From assembly GCA_030272585.1 (NCBI GenBank), contig BSYQ01000001.1:1488001-1552000 (forward strand): a stretch of DNA of 64,000 nucleotides, in the 5' to 3' direction. Each line of letters starts with the position of its first letter. The first letter of the stretch is position 1. Shown one piece after another: positions 56,951 to 64,000 of the stretch. The position numbers were made by a program, and so were the translations under genes. The notes under the pieces were generated by a model. The model did no database searches. It was not told the DNA's origin and worked only from the letters and a program-made list of their open reading frames with translations. This DNA is from Bryopsis sp. KO-2023 (Eukaryota; Chlorophyta; Ulvophyceae; Bryopsidales; Bryopsidaceae).

Positions 56951-59900
56951 ATGGACTCGATGCGTAAGTGCGGCCGATATCCCCCTGGTCTGCGCGCTGC
57001 TCTGTTCGTTTCGTATATAGGTTTCTGGATGCCCCGACCGGCGAGGTCGGGCAAACTGCAGAGGGCAGCAGAGTAGACCTGTGAACAGAATCACCACTCG
57101 CCCCGAGTTTTCGTTGCATCCTGTTCTCTAGCTGATTGAAAGGGTTTTGCTCGTCGTTTTGCAGCCGAAGCCACCCAGGGGTTCGAGCCGAAGGACAGGT
57201 AGGGTGAAGCAGAACTCCCGTCGTCGCATTGCTCCTAATTGCGAGGTTTGAAAGTCTTTTGCTGAGATATTTTTGCACTTGGCGGCATATCTAAAGGGAC
57301 GACGGTTCCGTCACTTCGGAAGAGCCTCTCACTCCACCCTCCCCCACAGCTGAATCAGCTCCAAGTCCAGCCCCATCCCCAGCACCTGTGCAGGCCGACA
57401 GCGAAGATGTGAGAGTTCTTTTCACGTTTCTGTTCTTGTTTGGAGGTTGTTTTTGCTTCAGTGGATGAGATGCACTCTGGAGTTGGAAGAAATTTTGAAT
57501 CGAATTTCTGTGTACATAAAGGACTATGAAGATGCTGGCATGGATGTGACTGCTGATGATGAGGGCATCATTGCTGAAGGTAGATATCTTGATCAAATCC
57601 CCAGATTTTCACACAACCTTATATCCCATCTCTGCTACAAGCCAAATGATCCTAACAAAATTCTTCTGGAAATGATGAGATGCGGGAGTTAATGATTCGA
57701 AGACCGACGTACAATGAGAACTGAAAAGCTTCACACCCCACGATCCAAAATCATCGAAATTGGCATTATCTATGGGAAAATGCTCCAGTTTGCATCGTTT
57801 CTCGACCTGATCGATTGTGATTTTGAATGATGCCATCCAGATCCCACGCAGGAGGATGCAGCTGTCGTGCCGCCAGAGATCCCACCGCCCGCCGCCACTT
57901 TCGGTGAGGATGACTTCCCCATCCCCACCCCTAGTTCAGATCGGCATTCTTCAGTCACAAACAATGTCGATACCGACATAGCTGCCATCAGTGACCTAGA
58001 GTCGGTATTAGAAGAACAAGGTGAGCAGTCTGGAGGGCGATCCCAACGCTTGTTGACAAATCAATACGTGGGTGACTTTTCTGTCACCTGGTCACAAGAG
58101 GGATTAGCTCTACCAAGACCGCAATTTCACCGAGAATCGAAAAAAAATCTGGGCTGATCTCCGTTCAATTCTCTGCTCGACTCACTTTGGAGAATGGTGG
58201 TGCTGTGCACCGCCATTGATGTCTCATTTTTATGGAAAGAGTTTTAGAACAGGAAAAGGAACAGCAAGGGAAGGGATGCTTTGCCAGGGAGATCAACATG
58301 TTTTCACTCAAAGTGCAATGGGTCCTTTTCCGTGATTCACAGCTGAATGGAAGTAATTGTTTTGGGTTCTCCAGCAAAACCATCAGCAGCAGCAGTCGAG
58401 GATGACGACGATGATGTGGAGGAGATCATAGCACCCGCAGCCAAAGTTGGAACACGGGCTCTCCCCACCAACCTCTTCCAGGGAGGTCAGAGCTCAGAGC
58501 CTGTAGATGAACAGATCTCACCAGCAATGGCAGCCACGATGAGGAGCATGGCTGCTCAGCAAGAAGCCAGTGACACAGGTACTTGCACAATCCTCATAAC
58601 TCCCCGCCCCCTCTCGCCCCCACTTTTCGAAATGCAACAAACCTTTCTTTCCCATCAAATGATGGCACAGGTCGGTTGAATTTTATGCATCCCTTGGTGT
58701 TGCAGCTCCAGTGCCAGCGCCAGCACCGGCACCGGCACCAGCACCATCAAATCAACCACCATCTGCTGGCCCCACACCTCCAGCTGCAAGGCCTTCTGGT
58801 GGCATGCCATCCCTCCCAGCCAGACCTGCTGCTCCAGTAGGCCTGGGTGCAGGTGGCCTTCCTCCACGAGCAGCTGGTCCTCGGCCAAGCGGAATGGGAC
58901 CCGGCTTACCTCCCCGCCCAGCTATGGGAATGAGGCCAACAGCTGCGAACCTCAGGCCTCTTGGGTTGCTGGTCAATCCCAGGCCCGATGGTGTGAACAA
59001 TCCTGGTGAGATCCCTGAGGAGCCCCCTGCGACAAAGGAAGCCCGTCAGAAGCTGAAGGACATCAGGGTGCTTATGTTGCGCATGGCCTCGAGGCTGGAG
59101 CTTCCGCCCATGGACATCCCGGTGCAAGAATTCCTGAACAAAATTGATATGTCCGAAAGGGTCAGGTTTCCTATGCGGACCGGTCCGTTCCGCCCCCAGA
59201 TCGATGCGATGTACAACGCTGCCCTCCAAATGGAGCGTGAGAACGGGGCTGAGTCTGACCTGGGTGTCAGCGTGACTGCGCTTGTTATTGGCCCCAGCAA
59301 GTCGGGAAAAACTTCCGTTATTCGAAACTTGCTGCAACCAGGTTTTGGTCTGGCTGATGATTTTGCCCCTGGACCTACCAACAAGATCACAACCTACACC
59401 GGGAAAATCAAGGGCGTTAATTATACATTCATCGACACCCCAGGTGCGAACAGTTCCACCACAGCATCCGAAGGGCTCTGCAGTGAAAACACTCTGATTC
59501 GAAAAGTACATTTGCATGGAAACCAGACTGACACCAGGAACGCTGGCGGTGAAGCGGTCGGACTTTGAATGGTACATGGTGTTTCTGTTTTCTGTTCTAA
59601 CGTTTTTCCCTCTGCTACGTCAGGTTTGAGCCTTTCTTCTGGGGCCATGCGCAAAAACATGGATATTCTCCGCAGAGCCAAGGACGTCATCAACAAGAAG
59701 AAACCAAACGTGGTCATTTACTGCGATCGCATGGATGTGTTCCGAAGGGAATTGACAGACGTCCCCCTCTTGCGTCTCATCAATGAAATGCTGCCGGGCA
59801 CTCTGTACAATGCAGTTGTGATGTTGACCAGGGGTGGGGCCCCCCCTCCGGACACTGCCGAAGCTGCGATGGAGTACACAGACTACTACCGACACAGGTT

Positions 59901-62436
59901 GGATTTGTGTCTGCAAGTCGTCGCTCATGCGATTTCTGACATGAGGTGGGAAGGCAGGCCGATGGGATTCGAAAACCATCCAAGCTGCCCCACGGAGAAT
60001 GGCGTAGCTATATTGCCGATCGGAATTCCATTCAAAAAACAGGTATCGGTTTGGGGGGAGTAGCACCGCTCCTCACATAAAAATGAAAATGTGTGTGTCG
60101 ATCTTTTGTGCAAATAATGCTGTGCGTAGGAAAAAGGGAAAAAAAAAAGCATTTCATTGTGTGCCATCCTAACGAATTTCCTGTAAATTTTGAAAAAACT
60201 GATGACACTGACGGCATGGAGCTGAAATGTTTTCCCTACTTCTTTTTTGAAAAACGAGGGAATACGATTATTCAGACCGAGTTCTGCTGTTCTGTGCAGG
60301 CATTGTATCATTTGATGTCGAGCATGATGTATGGCGAAATCGAAAAGATTTGCAAGACAAAGGGATATAACGCCGACAATATGCGGTCAATCATGGCCAT
60401 GATGCCGAGGCGACAGCTGCAGCTGACAGCCTTGGTGTCTCAGCTGCTCAGCTCAAAGACTCCAAAGAAGTACCCAGAAGAAGAGAGGTGAGTGCTCCAG
60501 CCCCCCAAGAAAGGACGTGCCAGTCGTGATGTTCCAACTGCTATATGAATGTAAATACAACCAGAAAATAATAGGGACTCGAGCACGTGGGTTTGGTGGT
60601 TTGATTTACATCAGACAAACTTGCTTATTAATACCCGACCACAATGAGGTGATTTAGCCCGGGTTTGGTGGTGGTGGAGTGATCGTTGGTTTTGACTTCA
60701 GGGAGCTCAAGACCCCCAATGAACTTTCGAAGCTTGATGGGCTCACAAGGCAAATGGAGGAGAACAAGCGGAGGGATTACGTCAGAATGAGGAGGGTCGA
60801 GATCTTGCAAGAGGAGCAACATCCCACACAGGTTGGTAGCACGATTTCGAAAAGAAAATCAACAGAAATCCCATGTTGCATCATCAGATATCCGCATAGG
60901 TAGTTGCATTCTTTCCTAGACATGTCCCAGATGAAGCAGCTGCAAACCCAACATGATCTCATCATTTTTACGGAGGTTGTTTTTGTGGTGCTTCATCTCA
61001 GGTCCCTGTTATTGGGTCGAACCTGGAGCTCAACCCTTCATTCGACCATGAAGTCAACCAGCATCGCTACAGGGAGTCCCAGTTTGTGGGTGGCTGGTCA
61101 GTCAGGCCGATTGTGTCTGCCCCAGATGGAACCTTTGACCATGACGATGGAATCGAAATGTTCCAGATTGCCCGGGAAGCCGTTCTCAGGCCAAAGAAGC
61201 AATGTCTTGGGGGTTTCCCTGGGTCCATGATCGTCCAGGTAAATCTTGGCTATGACCATCTGAATCCTGCATTCAAGGAAGTACATGAAGGGGTGCATCT
61301 GTGCTAGATATCCACTGTCGATGGTTTACTTTGCTTTTGCAAAACTCTTCGCGGGGGAAAGTTTGACAGTACATTTGGTGGAATGGTCAATTGTCATTGA
61401 GCAAATTTTCGACCGTCTGATTTTGGTAATTTCCTCGGTTCCATGCATCCTGTTTTTGTGGGGTTTCTTGTCCAGGCTGGAAAAGGGAAGGGTACAATGA
61501 GCATTACAATGGATGCTGGCGTGTCGGCTTACTGCGGTTCCAAGACCGTTGTAACTGCCAGCACGGTGGTCCATCCTGCTGGTCAAGATGGGGAATTTGT
61601 GTATACCCCCACTATGGACGTTCGCCTCAAAACTGCCGACAGGAACAAGGTCACTCTTGGCTTGATGGCTTGCAGGCTGGCAGAGAAGGGATGGCCCAAC
61701 AAGGGGCAGTTGAGTTACGGTGCCAAAATCGAAGACAAGTTCAAAATTCAGGAGGGTGTGAAGGTAAGATATAGTTAAAAAATGACTCAGAAAATAGCAG
61801 AGACTGTTGGATGGCTGTGACCTTTACTTTCTTGGGTATGGATTTTATAATTGGGTTGAGTTGGCGAGACGTAACAAAAAACTAATCTTTTCGTTATGAG
61901 GGAAATGAAAGCATGGGTGAAAGGAGGTGCATATATTCACCTGTTTAGAGAAACACTGGCCCAAAGGAAGGCCGTCCAGCAGGTGGAAGTGGAAATGTGT
62001 TTTCCCAAGTGTCGTTTGTGTGACTGAGGATGGTTCCTGATGGTGTTGCTTGCAGCTTATCACTGCTCTTGGTCTTATGACCATGAAAGTGACGAACCAT
62101 CAGCCAAGGGATCTGGCGTACGGTGCCAACGCTGACCTGAAGCTGTCGGCTGGCAAGGGAGAATTCGATCCGAATTTCATTTTGGGGGTGGGCATGAGCA
62201 CACAAAAGAAGGGGAACATGAGCAGAACAGGGTTCTCCGGCCAGATTTCGGCCGAGAAGCCGATCAGCCGGGAAACCATGGTGAGTGGTAGGCTGAACAT
62301 GAATGCGGGTGGAACTGGCCAGATGACTGCGAGAATGGTTACGCATGATCGTCCGTTGTGGGGTTGGTCCATGGCTGTTCCTCTGGCCATCAAGTTTGTC
62401 AAGAGGCTGACTGGCCAGAATGATGAGATTGTGTGA
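56951..62436 (+). CDS. TOC159: TOC159-family plastid protein import receptor GTPase
   Basis: TOC159 is the outer-envelope GTPase that recognises transit peptides at the plastid import channel. Exon 1 is tiny (56951-56963, MDSM). The acidic A domain is short and split over several exons: DDGSVTSEEPL, DAGMDVTADDEG, EDDFPIPTPSSD, VEDDDDDVEEII. A Pro/Ala/Gly-rich linker (58711-58980) precedes EARQKLKDIRVLMLRMASRL and the G domain. The P-loop reads VIGPSKSGKTSVIRN, the switch DDFAPGPTNKITTY, G3 FIDTPG, and VIYCDRMDVFRREL follows. The C-terminal M domain anchors to the membrane: SQFVGGWSVRPIV, the Gly-rich AGKGKGTMSITMDAG, SVSAYCGSKT-like strands, ending RLTGQNDEIV. The plant P-loop is GKTGVGKS, so this one is divergent but keeps GKT/S. 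The order A-G-M and the sequence support the call strongly. Confidence 0.92.
60601..60660. repeat. 60-bp dispersed repeat, copy B
   Basis: Lies in a TOC159 intron. It shares the 15-mer GAGGTGATTTAGCCC (60646-60660) and about 70 percent of the preceding 45 bp with 54010-54069. Confidence 0.6.
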
Positions 62437-63252
62437 ATTCGTTTTCTTGGGGGGTGGCAGAGGTTTTGTGGCACATGAGGGGAAAAAAAGTTGAACTACC
62501 AGTTTTGATGATTTTGGATTTTGGAGAGAGGTTTTGTGTGAGGGTCTTATTGGTTTTTCTTTTTATTTGAATGGGAATTGGTTGGAAGGGGGTGCAGTAT
62601 TGAGATGGGATTTGATCGATGGGGTTGAATTGAAGCATTCCTTACACATCAATTAGCTAAACAGTCAAGCCCTAAGGAATATTCAAAGGCGGTGGGTTAT
62701 TGAAAGTCATGAGGATTCACGCTTTTGAGAGGAAAAAAAATTGAAATTAATGGTCAATGTTTTCCCCCCCTTCCGTGAATTTTGCTTTGGGGAGCTGCTC
62801 AAATGCCAGAGGGGTGATTTGATTGCAGATGGCCTGAATGTCATCTATAAGATCAAGTGCCAAAGATATTTCCCATCAGCTGCTAAGAACCACCCATCTT
62901 CATTCCAAACTCTACGCCACTCTGCAAGGAAAACTGAAACAAGGGCACCCACCTCCATCCTTCCGAAAACTTTCGAGAAAACAGCCGAGAAAATAAAGTA
63001 AACTGGGAAAACGAGCATTCAACGGCACCATTCTCGAGGCCATCCGAGCGATGGGCGCCTAGTAACGGCCGGGATCCCGCCCGCGAAGTAAGGAAAGTAA
63101 TCCCCGATTAAAAACCCTCAAAGTTCCAACCCAACAGCCAACCGACGCTTCGAAGCGACGCGTCGCATGCGGTTGCTGGCGATGTGGTGGTGCGCAAAGA
63201 AAAGACCCCGAATCACTTGCAACCTAACCCCGCGATACACGTGTAAGGCAAG
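62437..63252. other. Intergenic region, TOC159 to last gene
   Basis: 3' untranslated region of TOC159 and upstream region of the last gene. An 86-codon frame at 62741-63001 has no motif. Nothing else supported. Confidence 0.4.
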
Positions 63253-64000
63253 ATGTGTCCTGTTCCAGAACGGAAGCTGGCGAAGCCGGGTAGTTTTCGC
63301 TCAATGACGGCAGCGATGAGCGGCAAGTTTTTCGACACCGCGCAATCTCTTCGTGAGCTTGCTAGCATGTGGCTGCCTCCACACACGCGAACGGCGGTCG
63401 ATGCGCTGGTAGAAGACGTCAAGGGTGACGTCCCGAAGGACCTGGCTTTTTTGAAGCATCACGCGAGTGCTTTGAAACCCAGAACGTTTCGAGGCTGGCT
63501 GGTGGGTGCAGCTCTTTGCGCTTTTCACTCGACTATAGTTGTCTGCTTCGATGCGACGTTTTGTAAGATGTTGATATTTGGCGTATTGCTTTTCGTTTTT
63601 GGTCCAGTTCGTTGCGTCCTTTTTCACGGCACTGGTGGCGGCTGAGCTGGCCGTTCTTTGCACAGCGGCGTTCGTGGTTTGTGGGCTGATGATCGCGACC
63701 TTTTTCGCTTTTGGCGTTTTGGGTAAGTTGCATTTCAGTGTATAGATAATAAGATCCCTGGCAGAAAAATCAAGATGCTTTCAAAACAGCACTTCAACAG
63801 AATTTCATTTTTCTGTTGGAAAATGATTGGACTTTTTGGAATGGTGGTGCAGCCTTAACTCTGAATGTGGTGCTCATTCCCTCTGGGTTGGTGCTGTTGG
63901 GGTTGGCTTGGTGCGCTGGGATGTTTTCCCTCATGGTCGGGGCAGGTGAATTTACATCCATGCAATTATCTGTTCATATCTTTCTTCAATATATACCATT
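63253..64000 (+). CDS. Unknown hydrophobic membrane protein, 3' end outside window
   Basis: Exons 63253-63501, 63608-63722 and 63853-63945 join in phase and the gene runs off the right edge. The first 80 residues are soluble and helical (FFDTAQSLRELASMWLPPHT, ALVEDVKGDVPKDLAFLKHH). Then comes a nearly continuous hydrophobic block: FFTALVAAELAVLC, FVVCGLMIATFFAFGVL, LTLNVVLIPSGLVLLGLAW. Such a layout of an amphipathic helix before hydrophobic hairpins resembles lipid-droplet proteins of the promethin/LDAF1 type, but the sequence match is weak and the C-terminus is missing. I do not assign a family. A Met at 63304 is an alternative start. Confidence 0.5.

Noticed and set aside
58752-59000. Gly/Pro-rich minus-strand frame
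   Set aside because: Mirror of the Pro/Ala-rich TOC159 linker; such low complexity stays open on both strands.
1-64000. CRISPR arrays, operons, bacterial or phage genes, viral or LTR elements
   Set aside because: Spaced repeats, Shine-Dalgarno spacing, and reverse transcriptase, integrase or capsid motifs were not seen; gene structure is eukaryotic throughout.

Overview
This window is nuclear DNA from a flagellate, chlorophyll-making green-lineage protist, best read as a green alga (an early streptophyte or prasinophyte-type flagellate). Plastid ancestry is shown by a nuclear Mg-chelatase ChlI with a transit-like N-terminus, a TOC159-type plastid import receptor and an IBR5-type dual-specificity phosphatase. 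Flagella are suggested by CFAP57 and an RNF32 homologue. Most genes are cut by GT-AG introns of about 50 to 500 bp, so most proteins were rebuilt here by joining exons by eye. The species cannot be fixed from the sequence alone. No rRNA or tRNA gene, CRISPR array, intact transposon or viral element was recognised.

Layout. 1-4329 (+): 3' part of CFAP57. 4924-5748 (-): IBR5-like phosphatase, head to head with 5951-6880 (+) a PIN4-type parvulin. 7653-8245 (+): small LYR-like protein. 8287-19368 (+): BIG-type ARF-GEF with a Sec7 domain. 19942-21077 (-): a four-exon NDUFB2-like complex I subunit, head to head with 21327-24726 (+) a protein kinase. 25908-29318 (+): a 1136-residue intronless filamin-repeat membrane protein. 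29923-31600 (+): RNF32 homologue. 31960-32484 (-): small secreted protein with a possible GPI tail. 33581-37083 and 39179-41952 (-): tandem SLC37-like sugar-phosphate/organophosphate transporters. 42787-45259 (-): ChlI, head to head with 45974-47053 (+) the mitochondrial ADP/ATP carrier. 48011-50273 (-): CLN3/battenin, head to head with 50683-52925 (+) an unknown protein carrying GW/WG tandem repeats. 53039-53800 (-): an unknown short gene. 55025-56498 (-): ZIP9-type metal transporter, head to head with 56951-62436 (+) TOC159. 63253-end (+): N-terminal part of an unknown hydrophobic membrane protein.

The genes do not form a pathway. They are housekeeping genes for organelles (complex I, ADP/ATP carrier, TOC159, ChlI), endomembranes and lysosome/vacuole (BIG, CLN3, ZIP9, SLC37) and flagella, packed closely, with five head-to-head pairs that may share promoters. 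The items most worth following are the GW-repeat protein, the unknown gene at 53.0-53.8 kb with either a 27-bp intron or an in-frame TGA, the intronless filamin-repeat surface protein, and the tandem transporters with unevenly conserved segments.
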